Origin: Selaginella tamariscina
Lineage: Eukaryota > Streptophyta > Lycopodiopsida > Selaginellales > Selaginellaceae
Reading direction: 5' to 3'
Assembly: GCA_003024785.1 (NCBI GenBank)
Contig: PUQB01000001.1
Span: forward strand, 379,501-443,500
Length of the DNA stretch: 64,000 bases
In this document: positions 48,851 through 64,000 of the stretch, one piece after another
Layout of the letters: every line of letters begins with the position of its first letter
Position numbering within the stretch: the first letter of the stretch is position 1
The notes under the pieces: generated by a model
What the model was told of the DNA's origin: nothing
The model's database searches: none
What the model saw: only the letters and a program-made list of their open reading frames with translations
Position numbers and translations under genes: made by a program

Positions 48851-50540
48851 ATTCCTGAAAGTGTATGCTACTTCTACCACTGATATATACATGTAAGTAT
48901 ATATGTATGATCTGGGTTTGACTAGTTTTATTCTTGTGTATGTGTTAGTTATACTGTCAATGTGTGTGTAAAAGTTATACATCTGGGTATATGAATTATA
49001 AATCAGAGAGAACGCATAGAGAAAGATATATGATTTCGGTTTTTTAATCAGTTTTCATTAATACACAACATGGTGTTACTCATATGCTATCTATAACACT
49101 GTATATTTTGAACGCGGTATATATGACTTATAGCTTATATGTACTGATCAGGGTTTCTAGGTTTGTATCTTGTACATGTGTAGGTTAGTTCCATCTATAC
49201 ACATGTATCGTGCCTGTGCCTGTGCCTGTGCGAGAGAGAGGGGGGGGGGGGAGGAATAAAAACACACAACATGTATATGCATGTCACACGCACGCACTTT
49301 TCTGATTTTTGTTTGTAGAGCCAACAACTCATATTGATGATGAATATGCATATGCTGGAGAGAAAGATCCTAAGATTCTTCTTACTACTTCCCGTGATCC
49401 CAGCAGTCGGCTCACGCAATTTGTCAAGGTACACTTTTCTCTTGCACGCGTGTGGGTGTGTGTTGTTTGTTTGTTTTGTGTGTGTGAGAGAGAGAGGGAG
49501 GGAGGGACTTATATGCGTCTTACAGGAGTTGAAGTTTGTGTTTCCAAATGCACAACGGTTAACCGTGGTGGACAGGTAGTATATTTATATATAGTTTCAT
49601 ATGTATATATACATGTATTATATGTATACCATTTTGCTAAACATCGTTTTTTATTCAGGTGATTTCAGAAATAGTTGGAGCATGTCGTGCTCACGATTTC
49701 ACGGATATAATCTTAGTCCATGAGCATAGAGGGAACCAGACGGCTTAATAATATGTCATCTACCATATGGTCCAACAGCATATTTCGGTTTAATGAACGT
49801 GGTGAGTAATCAATTAACTCTTAAATGAACTCTTAAATTCTTATGCCCAGTATACATGAGTGTTATTATGCTTTAGTAATACGCATGAGTTACAGGTGAC
49901 AAGACACGACATTAAAGACAAGAAGGGCCTCGGAACAATGTCCGAAGCGTATCCACACCTAGTACTTCACAATTTTACCACCAAGGTATTCTTCTTTGTG
50001 TGATACACACACGCACACACACCACACATATATATAACAGGTGTGTGTGTATACATATATCCTTGTAACTATTATACCCGTAGGACGTGCATAAGAATGT
50101 GGTTACTTGTAATACTGAAACTAGCTGGAGAATATCCCAGATGGTACATGATCTCAAACAAGCACTTATTTTTTGTAAAACACTGTTGCAGCTTGGAGAG
50201 AGAACGTCTAATATACTGAAGTATTTTTCCCAGTACCTAAGCCAGACTCTAAACGGATATTACGTTTGCTAACCAACAGGACTATATCTTTCAGGTATTA
50301 AGTAACTGACAGATAATATTTATATTTTTATCACGATTAAATAGTTTTCTGTTACCATTACAGGCACCATGTATATGATAAGAAAGGTGTGTAAAATCAA
50401 TTGAACTTAAGGAAGTTGGGCCACGTTTTGAGTTAAGGCCTTACCAGATTAAGCTGGGTACTGTGGATCAAGTTGAAGCCCAGAATGAATGGGTGATTAG
50501 GCCGTACATGAACTCTGCACGGAAGCGTACGGCATTGTAA
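48470..50540 (+). CDS. IMP4: U3 snoRNP protein IMP4 (Brix domain)
   Basis: Eight exons: 48470-48579, 48630-48710, 49319-49428, 49526-49575, 49659-49801, 49896-49985, 50192-50294, 50364-50540. Key words: REYLYRKSLEGKER, EGKPLPTELRNEAELR, EPTTHIDDEYAYAGEKDPKI then [92 protein letters not shown], and EWVIRPYMNSARKRTAL-stop. This is the Brix-domain IMP4 of the small-subunit processome, needed for 18S rRNA processing in the nucleolus. At least five single-nt frame breaks occur (exons 1, 4, 5, 7, 8), at least two of them in G runs where a paralogue here has the extra base. Exons 3-8 also occur as duplicates at 2.5, 35 and 42 kb. Confidence 0.88.
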
Positions 50541-50699
50541 GGCAAGTCTCAGATTGAATATGAGACTTAATTCTATTACCGGATGTGTGTGTGTGTGGTA
50601 TGAAGAGTGTTGCCAGCCATGATCCATAAAGATACAGTTTTATACCATGGTCTGTATAATATGAATAGACATATGTATAAAAAATTTGAAACATATTTG

Positions 50700-53600
50700 A
50701 GTAATTGAATTTGTTTTGAATAATGTATAAAAATTTACATGTATTTTAAATGTTATAAAATATATGTTTTTTTATACATTATTTTAAATGAGCATAACAT
50801 ATTACATCTAATTTTTATAAGTATTTTTGTATATTCAAAACTCGTAAAAGCAAAATTGTAAGGGGTAAATTTTAATTTTGCAAAGTCTGAGGGATAAATA
50901 TATATTTTTTTTAAATATTAGCTAAATTAAAAATAAACTTAAAATTTTAAAAATGACAAATATAATTCCTTTTTAATTGTAAAATGTCATTTTAAATATT
51001 CTTTAAGACTTTTAAAAAGTTATTATTAAAATTGTTGAAACTAAATAACCAAATAATCAAAAGAAAAGAATTAATATAAATAAGTATACTAAGTTATTTA
51101 GATTTAATAATTCTAACAATGTGACTTTTTTTAAAGTTTTAAAAATGATTCTAACGTGCGTTAAAAAAATTGGATTTATAACTTTCTAAAGTTATGCTTA
51201 TTCTTTAAAAAGTTGGAATTTTAAACTCATTAGACCCATACACCATTTTTAAGATTAATTAATTTTGATTAACTTATAAGAAGACTAATTATATGTGCTA
51301 TTTTTACATAGCTCTTTAAATTTTTATATGTTCAAATGTAGACAATGTGTATGTATATACATACATATGTATATAAACATAAAAATTGAAACATAACTTT
51401 ATTGAAAAATAAGTCATAAACATTTTTGAATAAATATGTTTTTTTTTTATGTAAAAAAAACTCTATAACAATAATATAAGGAAGGACTTTTTTATGAATT
51501 ATTTCATTGTTATGCATGTTTTACCTCTAATTATCTTTATTGAAATTTGGTTATAGAATGTATATAAATTATATAACACTATAATTAGTTTAATTAGGAA
51601 ATTTTGAAGTCATAAATATATATTCTCCATATCAAGAATAACACTCTTATGCAAAAGACAACATTTTATATGGATTTTATAAATTATAATTTTTATTATA
51701 TGAAATTGTATAATAAATTGTATAGTGGATGTACGAAAGTGAACATAACACGCTTTGTACATTAGACACACACATATAAATTATTTGTCACAATTAAAAC
51801 GTATTTATTATGATTTAAAAAGTAATCAACTTTATTCTTTTCATTTTTTAATTAATATCCTCTTTAGAATACTAAGTTTTAAACTATGTGTAATTTGTTT
51901 TTATCTTAAAGTTTAATAGTTCATGTGTAAAAAGATTAAAGAACAATCGTTTGAACTCATTTTTATTTTTAATTAAGGTGTTCACCGATGAAGTAATGGA
52001 TTGGTCAATATTCTTATTTTATTAATTAATTTCTTTTTAATGTTTTATTTTTCATTATCATTCCGACTGCAAATTCTTGTAAGTTGACAATTTAAATTTG
52101 AATGTACTTATTATTAATGTTTAACTTTTTCTTATTAACTATGTGATTATTCATTAACTTTTATAAATCCTTTCATATAATTCATTCTCACATAATAAAT
52201 ATTGTGAATTAAATAATTAAAATAATTTTCTTAATTAACTAATGAGAATATAATAAGGTTTTTGTTTAATTTTTATCATATTAATGTCATACCTTATTAA
52301 AGATTGTGAGGTTTTTTAATTTGACTTAGATAATGAAAATGTGATAAGATTCTTAAGATTATAATTTTTATTTAATTATTATTTTAAATTAATTAATGAA
52401 ATATCATAAATTATTCAAGATTGCAAGGTGCTTGATTTGAATTGACTAATGTAATTAAAAAGTAAAAGCAATTTGAAATCTAACAAATTATAAGTATGAA
52501 TTTAATTTAACTTATATATATATATATACAGGTTCTTACGTTGATCGGACCAGTCGTTAAACTATATATAAAGTAAATATTTAAACTACATTGAGTATCA
52601 ATATAATAAAATTATTATAAATATATGTGCATATTGGTATATTGATATAGAGCTATATATGACATTCTCTTCTCTTGTAGTATGGAGTCTCATTATAGAT
52701 TGATACATTGTGTATATTTGTATTGTATGTAATTAAATTAGTTTTGTGATAAAAGAAAACTTACAAAAATATAATTAAGTTGTTAGTTGTGTATTATAAA
52801 CTTCTCTCTATATATATTATATTACTGATCACAAACGAATTTAATTTATTTATACACAGGTGCAAACATATTTTATGGATTATGTTTACATCCTGACCAT
52901 TCAGTCTGGTAAAATATATAATACATACATACACACAGGAAAGCTTGCTTTGTTTGATATACATTTATTAATTATGCATAGTGCCTATATTTATCACTGC
53001 ATAAGTATATATCTGTTGTATACACATGCATGCATACATATGTATATAAAACATGAAGGTACAAATGTAATTTCTATATTTATTAATTTGAGATTTTCAT
53101 GAATTTTAATATTTTATTAATTATTTATATATTAAGTAAATAAGTCATTTACTTCTTTTATGTAAAAATGCATAAGAAATGTATATTCTGATTGTGCATG
53201 AATTGTTCATCCCAGGCTCGCATGGAAGCGCACAAAACACAAAAAGAACCCTCCTTATAAAAGCTAATACATTCTAATTGCTCAAAATTAACATTGTTCA
53301 TTACAAACATAAAAAAGTTGATTTATTATTAACTGAAGATAACATATTAATATTAAAATTAATAATTAACTTAAGATCTTATTAAGTATTTTTAAGAAAT
53401 TTGCTAAGTACAATACGATGCTTGCTATTACATGAGGATATGAGGGATGCATTTCACACATGATGCCCTTTACTTAATAGGCAGTTACTTCAACATAGTT
53501 AAACATATACTACCTTACCGACTATGAAATACATTTGATCTAAAATGAAAGACACCTTCACCTGAAAACAAACAATTGTAACAAATTGAATATATATATA

Positions 53601-53800
53601 ATTATATATATATATATGTGTGTGTTGTGTGTGTGTGGTGTGTGTGTGTGTACGATATATACGCATCTATAAGAATATCCTATATAATGCCCTTTAAAGT
53701 ATAATACTACACAATAAAACGTGTAATGACAACAACATGAAAGCATAATGTATTCATGATATTCATTGGACACACACACACACACACAGGCACACACATA
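50700..53800. other. AT-rich spacer, no gene seen
   Basis: Very AT-rich sequence. 51975-52110 repeats the block at about 6060-6200. (TA)n occurs at 52515-52528. No coding support. Confidence 0.5.
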
Positions 53801-53815
53801 TACATACCTATTAGT

Positions 53816-56630
53816 TTAGTTCTCATCAGCCACAGCATCTTCCTTGGGATCGTAGTCTTCGTCATCTCATCTTCATCAGCAGTAACCATACCATTCTCCT
53901 CATTCTCCTCATTGTTAATCACTTCCTCATTACCCTTAACCTCAGGTTGATCAGCAGGCGGATTATCCGTAATTGCATTCACAACTTTGTCTAAATTGTC
54001 TCCGTTAATCAAATGGTTTTCTCTTCGTTAAGCAAAAGATGCTCTGGCTTTTTTCTGCTTTGCTAATTAAACAATCAAATAAACATTACTCAATATCAGT
54101 CATTCGTAGTATATACCTAATTGTGTGTGTGTGTGTGTGACGTTTTGTTACATGTAGGATATATCAAGCTAACTACAGCAAATTACATATACTCGTGTTT
54201 ATACCATTCGAGATCTGATGGGTTTCTACTAGCATTATGCTATATAGTTCATATGGCACATAACAGTAGTTATATAAACTGAAGAGTTATACAAATACTG
54301 GATTGTGAATTTTAAACTAATGGAAAATTATTTATAATTTAATTACCTGGACGGCCTGAACCAACAGTCTCTATTGCAAGTGGAGCCGTATTTCCTCATC
54401 GCCTTGAAGACGTGAATTTTCACATCTTTTGCACCGTACCTCCATAGCAGCATCTCCCAGTTGAAGGTTATGGTCCTGGTTATGATATTAATGTAAGTAT
54501 GTGTCAAATAATATACATATGAATCATGTATAAACTGACCTGTGCAAAGTAACACCAGCCACCACTGAATGAACATTTGGGAGGTCCAACCATCGGACGT
54601 TCCATATTTTGTTGGTAGTGTCCAACATGTCAAACTCTTTGTGATCCGACGGCATATAAGCCCTTGCAAACTCCGTCGGAACAGTCTGCATTAAAACACA
54701 TGCCATGTCCACTGTGTACGTGTACTCAACCAGGGAGATATGTAAAACGATATATATATATATATATATATATGCAAATACATTTAATATCTGTACGTGC
54801 AAGTTGTATATAAAATACATAAATGTGTATATGTGATCGACAGAGGTAAAGTAAACTTAGCTAAATATATCTCGTGTATGTGAGATACAGACACATGAAT
54901 ACATACCATGAGAAAGGCTGGGGCTAGATTACTCTTCTTCATAAGTGCTATCATGGTGGGGTAATTACTCTTAAACTCCTTTGCTTTTCGCATGCAGGCG
55001 AATCTTCAGAATTATACTCTTTCCTTGGTGTCTTATTTGGTGACTTCCTTGGTGTCTTCTCCTTTTTTTCAGCTTTCTTCTGTGTGTAAAGAACCACATG
55101 TATATATGAGTGTGTCTGCATAATATAATTATATGATTATCTCATGTTATGTTATATATGTATATATACATACATGAGAATGATAGATATATGTGTAACA
55201 TAATTATGGAGTGTCTAAGTGCAATAAAGCGGTTTATCAGTAATATGAATCAGTGATAGTAATTCTCCCTCCCTCCCTCCTCTCTTTATCTATCCATACA
55301 CACAACACGTGCATTTTTCTTCTTCTGAGAGAGAGAGAGTACATTACAATAATATACTATATACAACCGAGTAATGGATATGATATCTATGTACGATAGT
55401 ATGTGTGTTTGTGTGTGTTTATTGAATATCAATACGGTGTTGTATGCATATACATTTTTGACATATATAGCATGCATAACACAAAGTACATATATGGCGC
55501 AAATAAAATAACTATAACGAAACAAGTTAGCACTATTAATCATACAAGCATATAATCTGTAGTATATACAACTACACATAGGATATACTACAGATTCTAT
55601 ATCCTATATGTATAAGATGTCACATATACATACTGTATATAAATTACCTGTAGCTGAACTTTCTTTTTCTTTTCACTTTCCTGCTTCTTGAGTTGAGCTT
55701 CCTAAGAATTAAAGAAAAGGGATTAACTAACCTTATTTATTACATAGATTTTAATGCTCCAAAGATGTACATGTCGGTGCACACGCACACATAATAATGA
55801 TATTAAAGAAGTAGACGCAAATTAAGAAACACACACACACTCTCTCTCTCTCTCTCTCACACACACAGCACGTTAGCCTGCGTGTGCGTTATAAGAAGCT
55901 TATTGATTGCCAACAGTGATATAGCAGTATATATAATGGTTTATTATTCAAATGACCTGCTTCCTCTTTTCCGCCTGCTTCTTTTTCTTCAGCTGCTCAG
56001 CTTCCTAATAAATGTTAAGATTAAGAATTACTACCAAAATAATAATACTTATACACACATGGGTATGTATGTATCTATACATACATACATACATACTACA
56101 TATATATATATATATATATATAGCATTGTACACCCCACAAGAATCATAGTATACTCCCTCCGCGTTATCTATACATGCATACATACACATTGAGCTATAA
56201 TGTACATACGCACAAACATTGTTACAATTTATACCTGCTTCCTTTTCTCTGCCTTAAGCTTCTTCTGCTGCTCGGCTTCGTGCTTTTTCCGCTCAGCCTC
56301 TTGCTTCTTCCGCTCAACCTCTTGCTTCTTTTTCTCAGCTTCAGTCTGGAAAATACATATATACTTAACATCAGTACTTGCATATGAATGACTACGAGTG
56401 GTGTGGTTACAATAACTATATAGTGTTCGCTCTTTTTAATTGTATCATTCAAACTAAGCTATCTTATTCATATGCACATAATGTCGGTGTCTTTAAAGTT
56501 AATTGCTAATATTTCTATGAACAATTACAACCAAATGCATATACACAATTATTGTATACTAATATTATAGCATATACTTGTTCTTAAAATTTACTGGTAT
56601 ATCACTCACGACAGAAAATGCAGACTGCGA

Positions 56631-56704
<74 letters not shown>

Positions 56705-58755
56705 TATTTACCTGAGCTTGTTCTTCTTCATCATCCTCTAGGTCTACCACTTCAGGAACAGATTTCTTAGCTCTCACACTGCTCCTCCTGGTGGACCTCT
56801 TGGGTGTAGTCCTGGGTGTACTCCTCGGCGTGCTCCTTGGCGTGCTCCTTGGTGGGGTAGTATCAACGGGAAGCGTCCATGGATAGTCTTGCCTTCTTCC
56901 TTGCGGGCTCAGAGGTAAGCCGAGCCAGCTCTCTTGCAGTTGTTGCTTCCTTCCTTGGGCTTTTGCTCCTTGCAGGTGACTTAGATCCAGATGCCTCTGT
57001 GTTTCCACGCTTTTTCTGAAAAGAAAAAAAAGATGTAAAATGTATGTGCGTATGTTGATGTACATATCTACAAATCATCTCTCTCGTACATAATCGCTAT
57101 TACAATGTTAAGCTATCTTACGTTGGTATTTGTACTATACATCCACACATAGAACAACAAGTACTTGGAAGATGTAATATATGTATGCCAATAAGAAGTG
57201 GATTGAGAGAGAGAGAGAGAGCGCACTAATGGCCACCTCTGTGTAAAAATGCTACATGCAAAGACACATACATTAGAATATATGAATATGTAATGTGTAC
57301 CTGAGACGACTTCTCTTGCTAGGAGTAGTAACATTTCCAAGAGCAGGAGTGGAAGGCTCTCGATCCTCAAACTTGGGACCTTCTGAACATTGAATACAAG
57401 CGTTGATGTCTCCTCCAGCTGCTTAACTAGCTCCTTAACCACCTCATGAACTTGATCAGTCCCAAACACGATCCCACCAGTTGGTGTTTTATGTGCATCT
57501 AAAGACAATAATCAACCATTAAATCTAATCATAACTGTACGCATATGATGATGTATATATTATAGCACAATTGTATGTATCATTGCACATACGATGCCCA
57601 ATACCATCTATGTGCACACACCCACACATGCAAACATACTATGATGTTTCTATGTATAATAGTGATTCCTTATACTAATAAAAGTCTATATACAGATTCA
57701 GAAAGTATACTAACTACCTTCGTTGTCCGAGTCAGACTGCTCATCTTCCGTGTCGGCGCTTCTGAGCCGTTTTTTCTTGTTGGAGCTCGCGTCAGGCGTC
57801 TAAATTAAAAGAAATTAAATGTGTAAATTTGCCATATAATCAACTAGAATTATAATAATAAAGTAATTAAGCTAGATATTATGTATTTAATTCATTAATA
57901 TCTATAGATTAATGTATGTATACTGTTTAGTATATACTTATTACTGATAAGTTTCATACATACATATAAATGGATACATAAAGAAAGTACATAATACAGT
58001 AAATATAGATTGATTGTATAATATTACAATATATTTGGTTATATAACTATGCATGTATAATGTTTTACGTATGAGTATCTACTGGACCAATTTAACTACA
58101 CATAATATGTTAAATAATACCTTTTCGAGGCCATCTTTACTGAAGATCTCCACGTTAAAACGGCGGGCAGCTTTCTGACGGAAAACTAATGAATCGTTTT
58201 CCTTAACACCATTCTGAGTACAAAATTCCTTCCAGCCTTCTCTGAATGATCCACCGTCGTGTTCGACGTCATAATCCGCACCTACATTTTACATCGAAAA
58301 TCTATTACGTTACATGATTAACTCACTAATTGCATAATTAGATAAATTAACTAGCTAACTAGTTGAGTAAGAATATACCTGCAGTTATCAGCACAATCTT
58401 CCCTTTAACCAGCTTCTCATTGACGGCTTCTGGGAGTGGCTGTGAAATACAGATAAAATACATGCATATGATTACCAATTAATCAAGGTTTAATTAATTA
58501 TAGTTAATATGGGTCACCCTGTATATTTGCACGTACATGTTTAAGAAGATGAACAACCATACTATGTAAATATTGAATATTAAATAACAAATACCCTATG
58601 AAATCTTTGTGAATAAATGCAGATGAAATATAAACCCTCACACATGAAGATCAAGAAAATGCGGCCGTGGCATCATCGCTTACCAGATGAGCTGCATACG
58701 ATTTCTTCATATTTCTGCAGAACACAATCTGCGCATTCTTCCTGGCCGAGGTCAT
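53816..58755 (-). CDS. B3-domain protein with central coiled coil and second B3-like domain
   Basis: Starts at 58755 (MTSARKNAQIVFCRNMKKSY). Exons 58684-58755, 58379-58439 and about 58132-58282 form a REM-type B3 domain: PLPEAVNEKLVKGKIVL ... GGSFREGWKEFCTQNG ... ENDSLVFRQ ... FNVEIF. Then come a basic/acidic linker (NKKKRLRSADTEDEQSDS), a KTPTGGIVFGTDQVHEVVKEL helix, SKSPARSKSPRKE and STPRSTPRSTPRTTPK repeats (56760-57010), K/E/Q coiled-coil exons (EAERKKHEAEQQKKLKAEK; EAEQLKKKKQ; EAQLKKQES), and a second B3-like domain (FKSNYPTMIALMKKSNLAPA, VPTEFARAYMP, KIWNVRWLDLPN). An acidic tail ends DEN-stop at 53816. 1-nt frame breaks lie near 57415, 56880, 55005 and 53865. Likely a nuclear DNA-binding or chromatin protein. 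Confidence 0.7.
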
Positions 58756-59062
58756 ATCGCAATCAATCTATCCACAGAAAACACACATTTTCTCCCTATC
58801 TTACCACAGGCGCCGGCGAGAGAGAGAGAGAGAGAGAGAAAAGAGAGAGAGAAAGAGAGAGAGATTACCTGAGTCTACCGGAGAATAGATCACCAAAACC
58901 CTAGAGAACACAGCTGCGAGAAGAGGAATCCTATATTTTTCCGTATATTCAAAGTATATTCGTATAGCATATTCTAATAAGGCATTAGTATATTCTAAAG
59001 GAGCGTCAAAAGAATAGTCTTAAGTATATTCTCTCGTTTTGAATTTAAATGTACAAAAAATC

Positions 59063-61345
<2,283 letters not shown>

Positions 61346-61503
61346 TTTGTTTTTCTACAAGTGAATACACACACACACAACGCACAGGAATCGGTAACCC
61401 TAAAATGCTCCTGCTTCCTCCACTTGTCGCACCTGGATCATGCCAAGTGTCGCAATCCCAGACCTATTAGGGTTCTTCGCAGTGAGCAGATTCAAGAGTA
61501 AGA
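61346..61503. promoter_or_regulatory. 158-bp bidirectional promoter, CFAP299/AOX
   Basis: Only 158 bp separate the two ATGs. The stretch is less AT-rich than the flanks and contains an (AC)n run, a gtaaccctaaaatgc telo-box-like word, ctattagggttcttc and a cacttgtcgcacc segment. No TATA box is obvious. The layout implies shared control of a sperm-flagellum gene and a mitochondrial oxidase. Confidence 0.55.
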
Positions 61504-63666
<2,163 letters not shown>

Positions 63667-63903
63667 ATGGCAACTACACAAAATGGGTTCTCCTTAAAAT
63701 CATTTCCCTGTACATTGGGCAGTCGAACAAGGTATTTAGCTCGTAAACAGGCTGAATACACACGAACTCCCGGATTTCTACTACATCGCACAAATTCACT
63801 GTATATACGGTGTATACATGACGAATCTACTAATGCAGCTGAAGATTCAACAGGTAGTAAGTGTATATGTGCGTATGAATACATGTGAATATGTGTGTGT
63901 GCA

Positions 63904-63995
<92 letters not shown>

Positions 63996-64000
63996 AGATT
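63667..64000 (+). CDS. First exon of an unidentified, possibly organelle-targeted protein (partial)
   Basis: ATG 63667 in a good context (taaATGGC) opens MATTQNGFSLKSFPCTLGSR, rich in Ser/Thr/Arg with few acids, then TRYLARKQAEYTR, as in plastid or mitochondrial transit peptides, up to a likely donor (acag|gtagtaag) near 63851. A (TA)n then (GA)n tract runs to the window end in the presumed intron. No family recognised. It directly follows the putative AOX stop, so one of the two assignments around 63620-63670 may be wrong. Confidence 0.4.

Overview
This is nuclear DNA of a land plant, very probably a seed-free one (bryophyte, lycophyte or fern grade). Plant-type genes (a malectin-domain receptor kinase of the CrRLK1L type, a B3-domain nuclear protein, a plant-type alternative oxidase, a FZL-like plastid dynamin relic) sit beside a ciliary gene, CFAP299, which only plants with swimming sperm keep. 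Genes have spliceosomal introns loaded with (GT)n, (GA)n and (TA)n microsatellites, separated by very AT-rich spacers. Everything below was read by eye; family names come from remembered motifs, not searches.

Layout. 1-5.6 kb: decayed copy of a small Cys-containing protein gene, then a reverse-strand chimera of a receptor-kinase ectodomain joined to IMP4 exons. 6.7-16.85 kb: a major-facilitator gene split by an 8.9-kb DNA transposon (7251-16153) with imperfect terminal inverted repeats and a 5-6 bp target duplication. The transposon carries two divergent spliced genes: a Mutator-like DDE transposase with a SWIM finger, and a gene for a roughly 1092-residue protein joining a ParB-like domain to a permuted (beta-class) DNA methyltransferase fold. 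This gene is open through eight exons and is the most unusual item in the window. 18-22.7 kb: repeat-rich left arm of a large inverted duplication. 22.7-26.9 kb: the main CrRLK1L receptor kinase. 27.1-28.9 kb: a FZL-like relic without its GTPase domain. 29-34.8 kb: gene-free AT-rich DNA with decayed tandem repeats. 34.9-44.4 kb: right arm of the inverted duplication with further RLK/IMP4 fragments and two open copies of the small Cys-containing gene.

45-64 kb is a denser, more ordinary gene block: an R-SNARE/tomosyn-like small membrane protein (-), IMP4 (+), a B3-coiled-coil-B3 protein (-), CFAP299 (-), and alternative oxidase (+) divergent from CFAP299 across only 158 bp, then the first exon of another gene.

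Several otherwise well conserved genes (IMP4, B3, SNARE-like, AOX, RLK, MFS) carry isolated 1-2 nt frame breaks, some in homopolymers where a paralogous copy in the same window keeps the reading frame. Some of these may be assembly errors rather than true pseudogene lesions. CFAP299 and the ParB-methyltransferase gene show no break.
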